Below are positions 8,442 to 16,779 of a DNA stretch of 38,129 nucleotides, in pieces. Below the pieces are notes generated by a model, which did no database searches, was not told the origin of the DNA, and worked only from the letters and a program-made list of their open reading frames with translations. Each line of letters opens with the position of its first letter. Positions within the stretch are counted from its first letter, which is position 1. This DNA comes from an uncultured Flavobacteriaceae bacterium (GTDB lineage Bacteria; Bacteroidota; Bacteroidia; Flavobacteriales; Flavobacteriaceae): the NCBI GenBank assembly GCA_913048215.1, contig CAJWXC010000005.1:1-38129 (forward strand), given 5' to 3'. The translations under genes and the position numbers were made by a program.

Positions 8442-8547
8442 CTCTTCACATAAATTATAGTTCATCCTGAACTCTATTTAAATCAATACCTTTAAGAAAT
8501 ATAAATTAATACGTGTCTTATAAATTATATAAGAACAAGAAAATATA

Positions 8548-10764
8548 ATGAAAAGAAAGAAAAGAAGAAATTCTTCTAATAAAATTGAAAACCTTACCCA
8601 GAGTATCCTTACTATATTAAGAAAAGACCATAGTAAACCACACAACTACAAACAATTAGCATCAAAACTAGGGGTTGATGATCCCAGTAGTAGAAATCAA
8701 ATTATAAAAAAATTAAAACTCTTACAAGTTGCAAAAACAATACAAGAGGTTGATAGAGGAAAATATATAATAACACCTTCTCAAAATTACTATACAGGCA
8801 GAGTAGATATAGCTGGGAGAGGTCAAGGATACATAATTGTTGAAGATTTAGATGAAGATATTTATGTTAAGAGTAAAAATCTTAATAAATCACTTAATGG
8901 TGATATTGTTGAAGTTTATGTATTTAAAAGAAGAAGAGGTGGAAAGACAGAAGGTGAAGTAACAAAAATTATAGAAAGAAAAAAGACAGAGTTTGTTGGT
9001 ACTATAGATATAACAGATCGTTTTGCTTTTGTTAATGTTGCAGATCATAAAATGGTTACAGATATTTTTATATCTAAAAACAATCTTAATGGAGCCAAAC
9101 AAGGAGAAATGGTTTTAGTTTCTTTAGATGACTGGCCACAAAATGCAGACTCACCCTTTGGCAGTGTATTAAAAAGATTAGGAATGCCTGGAGAGCATCA
9201 TACAGAAATACATGCAATACTTGCTCAATATGGTTTACCTTATCAATTTGATACTACTATAGAAGAATTTGCTAATAAGATAGATACCTCTATACAAGAA
9301 AGTGAAATAAAAAAACGCCGAGACATGCGTAAAGATCTCACCTTTACCATAGATCCAAAAGATGCAAAAGACTTTGATGATGCCCTTTCTTTTACAACAT
9401 TAGAAAACGGAAACCATGAAATAGGAATTCATATTGCAGATGTATCTCATTACCTTAAACCAGGAACAATTTTAGATGATGAGGCTTATTCACGCGCTAC
9501 CTCTGTATATTTAGTAGACAGAGTTGTACCAATGTTACCAGAAATTTTAAGCAACGGTGCGTGTTCATTGCGTCCTTTTGAAGAAAAATATACTTTTTCT
9601 GCAGTGTTTGAAATAAACTCAAAAGCAGAAGTTATACATCAGTGGTTTGGGAGAACAGTAACTTATAGTGATGCACGTTTTGCTTATGAGGAGGCGCAAC
9701 ATATTATAGAAACCAATCAAGATAATTCTCAACAGTTACAAACAACAATCCCTAGTGATATTTCTATCACTGATACCGCTTATGATGTAAAAAAACCAAT
9801 TGCAAAAGCTATTTTAGAGCTAGATAGGTTAGCTAAAATTATTCGTAAAAAAAGAATGAATAACGGGGCAATATCTTTTGATAAAGTAGAAGTTCGTTTC
9901 AAACTTGATGCTACCAACAATCCAGAAGGTGTTTATTTTAAAGAGAGTAAAGATGCAAATAAATTAATAGAAGAGTTTATGCTTCTTGCCAATAGAAGTG
10001 TGGCGGAGTTTATCGGAAAGCAAAACCCTAAAAAAACATTTGTATATAGAGTACACGATGAGCCAGACGACGAGAAAATAGCTGCTTTAGAAAAAGTAAT
10101 AAAACAATTTGGTTACAAACTAGATACAAGAGACAAGAAATCTACTGCTCAGTCCATGAATAGGTTACTAAAAAACGTTCATGGCACCAAAGAGAAAAAT
10201 ATGGTAGACACCTTAGCGATTCGCACTATGAGTAAAGCAGTGTATACAACTAATAATATTGGGCATTACGGCCTAGCTTTTGATTACTATACACATTTTA
10301 CTTCTCCCATTAGAAGGTACCCAGATGTAATGGTTCACAGATTATTACAACATTACTTGGATAAAAACACTACCCAAAAACAAGAAGCCTTTGAACAAAA
10401 GTGTAGTCACAGTAGTGAAAGAGAAGGTTTGGCCGCAAGAGCAGAAAGAGATAGTATAAAATACATGCAAATTAAATACATGCAGGATCATCAAGATCAA
10501 GACTTTTTAGGGGTAATTAGTGGGGTTACACAGTGGGGAATCTATGTAGAAATTGTGTCAAACAAATGTGAAGGAATGGTTCGTATACAAGATATGCGTG
10601 ATGATCATTATGAGTTTATACAAGAGCAATACGCTGTGGTTGGAAGAAAAACCCAAAACACGTACACCTTAGGTGACCAAGTCTATGTTAGGGTAAAAAA
10701 TGCAGATTTAGTGAGAAAACACCTTGATTTTACAATGTTAACTCAAAGTCCAGAACCCATATAA
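8548..10764 (+). CDS. rnr: Ribonuclease R (RNB-family 3'-5' exoribonuclease)
   Basis: 738 residues. Layout: basic N-terminus and winged-helix-like region (about 1-75), two cold-shock domains (about 80-235), the RNB catalytic domain (about 260-590) and a C-terminal S1 domain (about 645-730, DFLGVISGVTQWGIYVE). The RNB acidic site DPKDAKDFDDA (269-279) retains Asp269, Asp275, Asp277 and Asp278, which bind the catalytic magnesium ions. RNase R degrades structured RNA 3' to 5' and takes part in rRNA and mRNA quality control. The first third is more AT-rich in codon choice than the rest of the window, like the adjoining spacer. It has its own promoter; the LysE-family gene follows 50 bases later. 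Confidence 0.96.
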   Translation: MKRKKRRNSSNKIENLTQSILTILRKDHSKPHNYKQLASKLGVDDPSSRNQIIKKLKLLQVAKTIQEVDRGKYIITPSQNYYTGRVDIAGRGQGYIIVEDLDEDIYVKSKNLNKSLNGDIVEVYVFKRRRGGKTEGEVTKIIERKKTEFVGTIDITDRFAFVNVADHKMVTDIFISKNNLNGAKQGEMVLVSLDDWPQNADSPFGSVLKRLGMPGEHHTEIHAILAQYGLPYQFDTTIEEFANKIDTSIQESEIKKRRDMRKDLTFTIDPKDAKDFDDALSFTTLENGNHEIGIHIADVSHYLKPGTILDDEAYSRATSVYLVDRVVPMLPEILSNGACSLRPFEEKYTFSAVFEINSKAEVIHQWFGRTVTYSDARFAYEEAQHIIETNQDNSQQLQTTIPSDISITDTAYDVKKPIAKAILELDRLAKIIRKKRMNNGAISFDKVEVRFKLDATNNPEGVYFKESKDANKLIEEFMLLANRSVAEFIGKQNPKKTFVYRVHDEPDDEKIAALEKVIKQFGYKLDTRDKKSTAQSMNRLLKNVHGTKEKNMVDTLAIRTMSKAVYTTNNIGHYGLAFDYYTHFTSPIRRYPDVMVHRLLQHYLDKNTTQKQEAFEQKCSHSSEREGLAARAERDSIKYMQIKYMQDHQDQDFLGVISGVTQWGIYVEIVSNKCEGMVRIQDMRDDHYEFIQEQYAVVGRKTQNTYTLGDQVYVRVKNADLVRKHLDFTMLTQSPEPI

Positions 10765-10814
10765 AGAGCACTTTTTTTATAAATCTCAATAAAACCTTTG
10801 TAAATTACACCCTT

Positions 10815-11498
10815 ATGTTTGATGGATTAACATACGCCGCTTTATATGGTTTTATTCTCGCTTTTGCTATTGGTCCTATTTTTTTTACTTTAATTGAAAC
10901 CAGTATTACTAAAGGCTTTAAGGCTGGTCTTTTTTTTGATTTAGGAGCGCTTTCTGCTGATGTCGTTTTTATTATAATAGCTTATTTCAGTACCTCAAAA
11001 ATTCTAAAACACATAAAAGACGACCCAGGTTTATTAATTTTTGGTGGAGTTATATTAATAGTATACGGTGTTATTTCTTATATAAGAACTTCAAAAAATT
11101 TTTTCAAGATAGTGAGAGAGCATTACAGCGTTAGTGTTAAAAAGAATCTTGGGGGACTCTTTTTAAAAGGCTTCTTATTAAATTTTGTAAATTTTGGTGT
11201 GCTTTCTGGTTGGGTATTAACAATCATAGCCGCAAACGCGTTAACAAGTTCAGAAAACGGCGTTTTATTATTCATAGCAACTGTCTTGACTGTTTTTTTC
11301 TGTGTTGATTTATTGAAAATTGCTGCCGCCAAAAAACTAAAAAACAAACTAACACCTCGCGTTATTATTAACACAAAAAAATGGGTGAGCATATTAATTG
11401 TTGTTTTTGGCGTTTTTATGTTATTTCAGGGAGTTCTCCCATCTCAGATAACCAAAAATATTGAAAGAATAGATGTTAACTTTAATGCAACAAAATAG
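10815..11498 (+). CDS. LysE-family amino-acid/metabolite exporter
   Basis: 227 residues with about six hydrophobic segments. The N-terminus GFILAFAIGPIFFTLIETSI corresponds to the LysE signature region, where the GP turn is conserved. Family members export amino acids (lysine, threonine, homoserine) or related small molecules across the inner membrane; the substrate here is unknown. The protein is slightly longer than the typical 200-210 residues. AACCTTTG at 10793-10800, close to the -7 consensus, could give it a promoter of its own, although read-through from rnr is also possible. Confidence 0.85.
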   Translation: MFDGLTYAALYGFILAFAIGPIFFTLIETSITKGFKAGLFFDLGALSADVVFIIIAYFSTSKILKHIKDDPGLLIFGGVILIVYGVISYIRTSKNFFKIVREHYSVSVKKNLGGLFLKGFLLNFVNFGVLSGWVLTIIAANALTSSENGVLLFIATVLTVFFCVDLLKIAAAKKLKNKLTPRVIINTKKWVSILIVVFGVFMLFQGVLPSQITKNIERIDVNFNATK

Positions 11499-11520
11499 AT
11501 TCAACTTGTTGATATTAAAC

Positions 11521-11551
11521 AAAAAAACCTCCAGTTTTCACTGAAGGTTTT
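11521..11551 (-). terminator. Terminator of tRNA-Cys, usable also by the LysE gene
   Basis: An 11-bp stem with a single C-A mismatch (arms 11524-11534 and 11541-11551) and a 6-base loop. Read on the minus strand it ends in seven T residues and starts 2 bases beyond the tRNA 3' end, so it best fits tRNA termination. On the plus strand it lies 25 bases after the LysE stop. Confidence 0.7.
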
Positions 11552-11553
11552 AG

Positions 11554-11624
11554 AGGCATCAAGCGGATTCGAACCGCTGTAGAAGGTTTTGCAGACCTCT
11601 GCCTAGCCGCTCGGCCATGATGCC
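11554..11624 (-). tRNA. tRNA-Cys (anticodon GCA)
   Basis: A 71-base cloverleaf on the minus strand. The acceptor pairs GGCATCA with TGATGCC, and the discriminator is T73, the identity base for cysteine tRNAs. The D arm has a 3-bp stem (GCC/GGC). The anticodon stem is GAGGT/ACCTT with loop CTGCAAA, giving anticodon GCA. The T arm AGCGG/CCGCT holds the TTCGAAT loop. CCA is not encoded. It is a single tRNA gene with its own promoter and terminator. Confidence 0.96.
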
Positions 11625-11673
11625 CTTTGTACTGAACCGCTATAAACTTCATTATTTGCTAAAATTCAGAACG

Positions 11674-11705
11674 CAAATATATAAGATTAGTGCTTAGTAC
11701 AACAA
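11674..11705 (-). promoter_or_regulatory. Promoter of tRNA-Cys
   Basis: The minus strand carries TATATTTG (complement of 11674-11681), an exact TAnnTTTG -7 element. TTG -33 candidates lie 18 or 21 bases upstream (complements of 11700-11702 and 11703-11705). The spacing matches the flavobacterial pattern TTG-N17-23-TAnnTTTG. The predicted start is about 43 bases before the mature tRNA. Confidence 0.65.
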
Positions 11706-11726
11706 CTAAAAATAGAAATTATCTCT

Positions 11727-12077
11727 TTAAGATGTCATTGTAACACTAACTTGTTTTACATCACCCCCAATGGGTGGATTTAATTTTGACACCGTTACAC
11801 TCACCTTGGTTACTTGAGAAAAACTGCTCAAAATGGCCTCAATAATTCTATTGCCAACCGTTTCAAGAAGTTTTGCCCGTATTCCCATCTGTTTTTTAAC
11901 AACAGCATTAAGTCCTACGTAGTCTAAGGTGTCTTCTAAGTTGTCTGTTTTTGCGGCCTGTGTTAGATCACAGTCAACACTTAGGTTTACCAGGTAGTGG
12001 CTACCAATTTTTTCTTCTTCGCTTAAACAGCCATGGTTGGCGTAAATACGGATATCTTTTAACTCTATACGGCTCAT
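11727..12077 (-). CDS. folB: Dihydroneopterin aldolase
   Basis: 116 residues from the ATG at 12077, the usual FolB length, beginning MSRIELKDIRIYANHG. The IYANHGCLSEEEKIG segment matches the conserved N-terminal active-site region of FolB. The catalytic lysine is probably in the VSVSKLNPP-like C-terminal motif (TVSKLNPPIGG). The enzyme cleaves 7,8-dihydroneopterin to 6-hydroxymethyl-dihydropterin and glycolaldehyde in folate synthesis. A 23-residue upstream extension is open but lacks family resemblance. A -7-like TATCTTTA (complement of 12093-12100) lies just upstream of the chosen start. The gene diverges from glnS. Confidence 0.9.
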   Translation of the reverse strand: MSRIELKDIRIYANHGCLSEEEKIGSHYLVNLSVDCDLTQAAKTDNLEDTLDYVGLNAVVKKQMGIRAKLLETVGNRIIEAILSSFSQVTKVSVTVSKLNPPIGGDVKQVSVTMTS

Positions 12078-12153
12078 TGTGTGTGGTTTTTGTAAAGATA
12101 AAATTATGTCTTTAGATAGCGCCACACAATCACTGCTTTTTAACAAGAATACG

Positions 12154-12161
12154 TACCTTTG
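12154..12161 (+). promoter_or_regulatory. -7 promoter element of glnS
   Basis: TACCTTTG, an exact TAnnTTTG match. The predicted transcription start is near 12168, 20 bases before the ATG at 12188. A GTG at 12161 in the glnS frame lies inside this element, which argues against starting the protein there. Confidence 0.6.
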
Positions 12162-12187
12162 TGCTTTGTTTTAAAACACAATATACA

Positions 12188-13864
12188 ATGGCTGAAGAAA
12201 AACAGACGCTTAATTTTATTGAGCAAATTATAGAAGAGGATTTAAAGACAACCCACACCAAAGAGTCCTTGTATTTTAGGTTTCCACCAGAGCCAAACGG
12301 ATATTTACATATTGGTCACGCCTCTTCTATATGTCTTAATTTTGGTTTAGGGTTAAAGTATAACGCCCCTGTGAATCTGCGCTTTGATGATACAAATCCA
12401 GCCAAAGAAGAGCAGCGCTTTGTAGAGGCTATCAAAAAAGACGTTCAATGGTTGGGATACTCTTGGGCTAAAGAGTGTTACGCCAGTGATTATTTTGAAC
12501 AACTTTACCTGTGGGCCTTAACATTAATAAAAGACGGTAAGGCTTATGTTGATTCTCAGTCTAGTGAAGAAATAGCCCAACAAAAAGGAACACCAACTCA
12601 AGCTGGGGTTGCGGGTCCTTATCGAGACAGATCTGTAGAAGAAAACCTAACACTTTTCGAGCAAATGAAAACAGGAGAAGCTCCCCAGGGCGCTCATGTG
12701 CTTCGAGCAAAGATTGATCTTAAATCCACCAACATGCTCATGAGGGATCCTGTAATTTATAGAACACTTCACACATCTCATCACAGAACAGGCACAAAGT
12801 GGAAAATATTTCCGATGTATGATTGGACCCACGGAGAGAGTGATTATATAGAGCAAATATCGCACTCCTTTTGTACCCTTGAATTTTTACCCCACAGAGA
12901 ATTGTATGATTGGTTTTTAGACCAATTGGTTGAGGGTTCAAAGTTGCGTCCAAAACAGCGTGAATTTGCCCGTAGAAATCTAAGCCATACACTTGTGAGC
13001 AAAAGAAAATTAGCAAGACTTGTTCAAGAAGGGGTTGTAGCTTCTTGGGACGATCCAAGAATGCCAACCATTTCTGGCTTAAGAAGAAGAGGGTACACCC
13101 CAGATGCTATTAAAAATTTTGCCCAAGGAATTGGGGTGGGTAAACGCGACAATTTAATTGATGTTTCTAGGCTTGAGTTTAGCGTTAGAGAAGATTTAAA
13201 TAAAAAAGCAAACCGAGTTATGGCGGTATTAGACCCGGTCAAAGTAACCATCACCAATTATCCCCAGGACCAAACAGAATGGCTAGAGGCAGAAAACAAC
13301 CAAGAAGACCCTAGTGCTGGATCAAGACAGGTTCCCTTCTCTAAGGAGCTTTATATAGAGCGAGAAGACTTTAGGGAAGAGGCAAATAAAAAGTTTTTTA
13401 GGTTAAAACTTGGTAAAGAAGTACGCCTTAAAAATGCATATATTATAAAAGCAGAAAGTTGTGAAAAAGACCCTGAGGGTAACATAACAGAAATTTTTTG
13501 CACCTATGATCCAAAAAGTAAAAGTGGAAGCGGTACACAAGAGAGTTTACGTAAGGTAAAAGGAACCCTGCACTGGGTTGCTATAAACAAGGCTGTAGAG
13601 GTTGAGGTACGATTATATGATAGACTATTTACCGACCCTTCTCCAGATACTCATAAAGACAAGGATTTTATGGATTTTTTAAATCCAAATTCTTTACAAG
13701 TTGTTACTGCTTATGGTGAACCTAGCTTAGGTGATTTAAAAATTGAAGATACAGTACAGTTTCAGCGTTTAGGGTATTTTACAGTAGATCTGCAATCAAC
13801 CAAGGAAAAAAAGGTGTTTAATCGCACGGTTGGTTTAAGAGATTCTTGGGCAAAGCTTACATAA
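12188..13864 (+). CDS. glnS: Glutaminyl-tRNA synthetase
   Basis: 558 residues, near the E. coli GlnRS length. The class I HIGH motif is at 41-44 (GYLHIGHAS) and the KMSKS equivalent is VSKRK at 270-274. PPEPNGYLHIGHASSI and RFDDTNPAKE are GlnRS-type rather than GluRS-type signatures. The C-terminal half (about 340-550) is the two-barrel anticodon-binding domain. It charges tRNA-Gln with glutamine directly. A cognate GluRS (gltX) is encoded nearby on the other strand. The start at 12188 is preferred over a GTG 27 bases upstream, which overlaps the promoter. Confidence 0.96.
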   Translation: MAEEKQTLNFIEQIIEEDLKTTHTKESLYFRFPPEPNGYLHIGHASSICLNFGLGLKYNAPVNLRFDDTNPAKEEQRFVEAIKKDVQWLGYSWAKECYASDYFEQLYLWALTLIKDGKAYVDSQSSEEIAQQKGTPTQAGVAGPYRDRSVEENLTLFEQMKTGEAPQGAHVLRAKIDLKSTNMLMRDPVIYRTLHTSHHRTGTKWKIFPMYDWTHGESDYIEQISHSFCTLEFLPHRELYDWFLDQLVEGSKLRPKQREFARRNLSHTLVSKRKLARLVQEGVVASWDDPRMPTISGLRRRGYTPDAIKNFAQGIGVGKRDNLIDVSRLEFSVREDLNKKANRVMAVLDPVKVTITNYPQDQTEWLEAENNQEDPSAGSRQVPFSKELYIEREDFREEANKKFFRLKLGKEVRLKNAYIIKAESCEKDPEGNITEIFCTYDPKSKSGSGTQESLRKVKGTLHWVAINKAVEVEVRLYDRLFTDPSPDTHKDKDFMDFLNPNSLQVVTAYGEPSLGDLKIEDTVQFQRLGYFTVDLQSTKEKKVFNRTVGLRDSWAKLT

Positions 13865-13866
13865 AA

Positions 13867-13904
13867 AAAGCCAACACGTAAGGTGTTGGCTTTCTGGCTT
13901 TTTT
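13867..13904. terminator. Bidirectional terminator between glnS and the SPFH gene
   Basis: An 11-bp perfect stem AAAGCCAACAC/GTGTTGGCTTT (arms 13867-13877 and 13883-13893) with a 5-base loop lies 2 bases after the glnS stop. A second TGGCTTTTTT at 13895-13904 can pair with the same A-rich left arm, giving an alternative fold. The T-rich right side and A-rich left side suit the convergent genes. Confidence 0.8.
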
Positions 13905-13910
13905 AGGTGT

Positions 13911-14912
13911 TTAGTAACTTATGTCTGTATCACCATCTAGGGGCTGTGTTGGAGGAAGTTTTCTTGGCTTCTTTTTCTTGTTTCCTATTCCCTTTGCGGC
14001 ATTTGCTTTTTTCATTTCTTCTCCTATTTGGTTGCTCGCTACAAAACTAGCAATCATGTCATTTAACATGTTGCTTCCCGCCTGGGGTGAGTTGGGTAAT
14101 AAAATTAGATTTGTGTTTGTTTCTTCACCTATAGATTGAAGGGTATCGTAATGTTGTGTTACTACAATAAGTGCAGACGCCTCTTGAGAGTTGATTCCAA
14201 CGTTGTTTAGCACATCTACAGACTCCTCAAGACCACGTGCAATTTCTCTTCTTTGGTCTGCAATACCTTGTCCTTGTAGTCTTTTACTTTCTGCCTCTGC
14301 GCGAGCTTTTGCAACAATTTTAATTCTCTCTGCTTCTCCCTCATACTCCGCAGCCACTTTTTCTCGCTCGGCGGCATTAATTCTGTTCATTGCTGCTTTT
14401 ACTTGCACATCTGGGTCAATATCAGTAACCAAGGTTTTTATAATATCATACCCATAGTTAATCATAGCATCATTAAGTTCTTTTTTTACAGCAATGGCAA
14501 CATCATCTTTTCTCTCAAAAACATCATCAAGTTTCATTTTTGGGACCTCTGCTCTAACCACATCAAAAACATAAGATGTTATTTGATCGTTTGGATTTTC
14601 TAGTTTGTAAAAGGCGTCATAAACCTTGTCTTTTATTACCTGAAATTGCACCGAAATTTTGAGCTTTACAAACACATCGTCTTTTGTTTTAGTTTCAACC
14701 ATAACATCAAGTTGCTGCACTTTTAGGTTGATTCTTCCTGCAATTCTGTCTACAAATGGAATTTTAAAATGCAGTCCAGAGTTTCTGCTACTTAAAAATT
14801 TTCCAAATCGTTCTACCACCGCAGCAGTTTGTTGCTTTACAGTAAAAATTCCTGAGAGAAAGAAAAAGAAAATAAATGTAAAAAAGGGTACTAGAAAAAG
14901 GATACTTCCCAT
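13911..14912 (-). CDS. SPFH/band-7 (stomatin/prohibitin-like) membrane protein
   Basis: 333 residues. A single N-terminal hydrophobic segment (about 4-24) anchors it in the inner membrane. The SPFH/band-7 domain spans about 25-205 (VVERFGKFLSSRNSGLHFKIPF; NLKVQQLDV), followed by an Ala/Glu-rich coiled-coil stretch (about 185-230, AAEREKVAAEYEGEAERI). The order fits the QmcA/stomatin group. Such proteins form large ring- or cage-like assemblies that organise membrane microdomains and can modulate proteases. A lysine-rich tail (GNKKKKPRKLP, about 312-322) ends the protein. No NfeD partner is adjacent. gltX is 51 bases upstream on the same strand. Confidence 0.92.
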   Translation of the reverse strand: MGSILFLVPFFTFIFFFFLSGIFTVKQQTAAVVERFGKFLSSRNSGLHFKIPFVDRIAGRINLKVQQLDVMVETKTKDDVFVKLKISVQFQVIKDKVYDAFYKLENPNDQITSYVFDVVRAEVPKMKLDDVFERKDDVAIAVKKELNDAMINYGYDIIKTLVTDIDPDVQVKAAMNRINAAEREKVAAEYEGEAERIKIVAKARAEAESKRLQGQGIADQRREIARGLEESVDVLNNVGINSQEASALIVVTQHYDTLQSIGEETNTNLILLPNSPQAGSNMLNDMIASFVASNQIGEEMKKANAAKGIGNKKKKPRKLPPTQPLDGDTDISY

Positions 14913-14963
14913 GATAAAATATTTAAAAAATTAATACAATGAATATACAAAAAAACAACTGCT

Positions 14964-16484
14964 TTAAGATGGATTATTGATAAAACTAATGGCGCTTTGT
15001 ATTCTTGAAACAGTTTCCTTTTTGCCTAATACCGCAGCAATTTCAAAGACATCTGGTCCCTGCATCGCTCCAACCAAAGCGAGCCTGAGGGGCATCATTG
15101 CCTTTCCAAAGCCCATTTGCGTTGTGTTTAACCATGCTTTAACTTCTTTAGAAATCGTTTCACTATCAAAAGCGGGTTGCTTGTTTAAAATATCACAAAC
15201 AGTTAAAAGAATACCCGGGGTATCCTCTTTAAAAGCCTTTTTTGCTGCTTTTGAATCGTAGGTTGTTGGCTTTTGAAAAAAGAAATATCCTTGCTCCCAT
15301 AAATCTGCAACAAATACAGCGCGGTGTTTAATCAAAGAAACGATCTTTTCAAGGTTTAATGTTGTTTCAATTCCTTTTTGGTCTAATAGTTCAGTAAACG
15401 CATCTGTTACAGTCTTAAGTTCAAGTTGCTGAAAGTATTGTTGTTGATACCATTTCGTTTTATCTGGGTCAAACTTAGCACCTGCTTTATTTACACGCTC
15501 TAAGCTAAAATCTGCAATAAGCTGCTCTAGTGAGAACAATTCTTGCTCTGTTCCTGGATTCCAACCTAAAAAAGCAAGCATATTTAGCACTCCTTTGGGC
15601 AGATATCCATCTTCTCTATATCCAGAAAAGACTTCTCCATCGGCTGTCTTCCACTCAAGAGGAAAAACAGGAAAACCCATTTTATCTCCATCTCTTTTGC
15701 TTAACTTTCCTTTACCTGTTGGTTTCATAATAAGGGGTAGGTGAGCAAAAACAGGTGCTTCCCAACCAAAACTTTTATATAACAAAATATGTAAAGCAAG
15801 AGAGGGTAGCCATTCTTCCCCACGAATTACATGGGAGATATTCATAAGGTGGTCATCTACAATATTTGCTAGATGGTAGGTGGGCATACCATCACTTTTA
15901 AATAACACCTTATCATCAAGTACGTTTGTGTCAATTTTGATAGTACCTCTTATCATATCTTGAAGATGTAGCGTCTGGTTTTGCGGTGTTTTGAAACGAA
16001 TTACATATGGGATGTTTGATGATAACCGCTCCTTTATTTGCTCTAAATTAAGAGATAAAGAGTTGTCTAGCGCTTCTCTGTTATGGCAATTGTAACTAAA
16101 TGTTTCTCCTTTTTGCTCACAAGCTTTTCTTTGCCCTTCAAGCGCCTTAGTGGTATCAAAGGCATAATATGCATGGTCACTCTCAACAAGCCTCAGGGCG
16201 TACTGTTTGTATATCTTTTTTCGTTCACTTTGTCTGTAAGGTCCTGCTTTTGAGGGTTTTAACGGGCTCTCATCAAAGGTTATTCCTAGCCACTGCATTG
16301 CATCTACTATGTACTGTTCTGCACCTGGGACATAGCGACCTTGGTCTGTGTCTTCTACCCGAAGAATAAAATCACCGCCATGTTTTTTTGCAAATAAATA
16401 ATTAAACAATGCGGTTCTAACACCACCAATATGTAAAGGCCCTGTAGGACTAGGGGCAAATCTAACGCGAACTTTTTGTGACAT
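14964..16484 (-). CDS. gltX: Glutamyl-tRNA synthetase
   Basis: 506 residues beginning MSQKVRVRFAPSPTGPLHIG. The HIGG version of the class I HIGH motif is at 18-21 and the KMSKS equivalent KLSKR at 260-264. LRVEDTD near residue 40 binds the substrate. It loads glutamate on tRNA-Glu in the cytoplasm. The start at 16484 is preferred over an ATG 9 bases upstream because the conserved strand begins directly after it. A -7-like TATCTTTA (complement of 16507-16514) lies upstream. The SPFH gene follows after 51 bases and may be co-transcribed. Confidence 0.96.
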   Translation of the reverse strand: MSQKVRVRFAPSPTGPLHIGGVRTALFNYLFAKKHGGDFILRVEDTDQGRYVPGAEQYIVDAMQWLGITFDESPLKPSKAGPYRQSERKKIYKQYALRLVESDHAYYAFDTTKALEGQRKACEQKGETFSYNCHNREALDNSLSLNLEQIKERLSSNIPYVIRFKTPQNQTLHLQDMIRGTIKIDTNVLDDKVLFKSDGMPTYHLANIVDDHLMNISHVIRGEEWLPSLALHILLYKSFGWEAPVFAHLPLIMKPTGKGKLSKRDGDKMGFPVFPLEWKTADGEVFSGYREDGYLPKGVLNMLAFLGWNPGTEQELFSLEQLIADFSLERVNKAGAKFDPDKTKWYQQQYFQQLELKTVTDAFTELLDQKGIETTLNLEKIVSLIKHRAVFVADLWEQGYFFFQKPTTYDSKAAKKAFKEDTPGILLTVCDILNKQPAFDSETISKEVKAWLNTTQMGFGKAMMPLRLALVGAMQGPDVFEIAAVLGKKETVSRIQSAISFINNPS

Positions 16485-16736
16485 AAAAAACAAATTTTTC
16501 TAGCTGTAAAGATACAATTCTACGGCTGCATCACCACAGCAATTATAGGATTCATGCCTAAAGTTTAAAGAGGCCGCATTAAAAGTATAAACGCAACTAT
16601 TGTACCTAAAAAACGCCTAAATACAGTTTCTAGAACTCTTTTTTGGAAACGTACTATGTTTTGTTAGGTTTTATACCACCACCCGCAACATAAAATCTTT
16701 TATAAATTTTACAAATTACTGTGTTTGCTGTTTTTT

Positions 16737-16767
16737 TTGCACTAATTTTAAATCCGTTGTAATTTAC
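16737..16767 (+). promoter_or_regulatory. Probable promoter of the DUF4175 gene
   Basis: TTG at 16737-16739, a 20-base spacer, then TAATTTAC at 16760-16767, which departs from TAnnTTTG in the last two bases. The rest of the 16494-16779 spacer shows nothing else recognisable. Confidence 0.4.
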
Positions 16768-16779
16768 TCCAATAATCAA

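Larger units (their letters stand above)
7721..8547. other. Long AT-rich non-coding block; candidate chromosomal replication origin
   Basis: About 830 bases with no credible reading frame on either strand and much higher A+T than the flanking genes. It contains several motifs related to DnaA boxes: TTATTAACA (complement of 8191-8199, one mismatch to TTATNCACA), TTATCAACT at 7760-7768, TTATTAACT (complement of 7780-7788), CTATTAACA at 8119-8127 and others with two mismatches. The 12-mer GTTAATAACTCA occurs twice. Long runs of A/T could serve as a duplex-unwinding region. Two parS sites lie 12-14 kb to the right. Against it: the boxes are degenerate and expected fairly often in such AT-rich DNA, dnaA is not adjacent, and gene directions do not diverge here. 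The right end holds the rnr promoter and leader. Confidence 0.45.

Noticed and set aside
7721-8547. dif site or terminus region
   Set aside because: No 28-base dif-like pair of XerC/XerD half sites was found, and parS sites nearby point to an origin rather than a terminus.
12078-12146. Longer folB start
   Set aside because: The added 23 residues do not resemble FolB, and the ATG at 12077 gives the usual length.
12161-12187. GTG start for glnS
   Set aside because: It overlaps the exact -7 promoter element, and the ATG at 12188 fits the family N-terminus.
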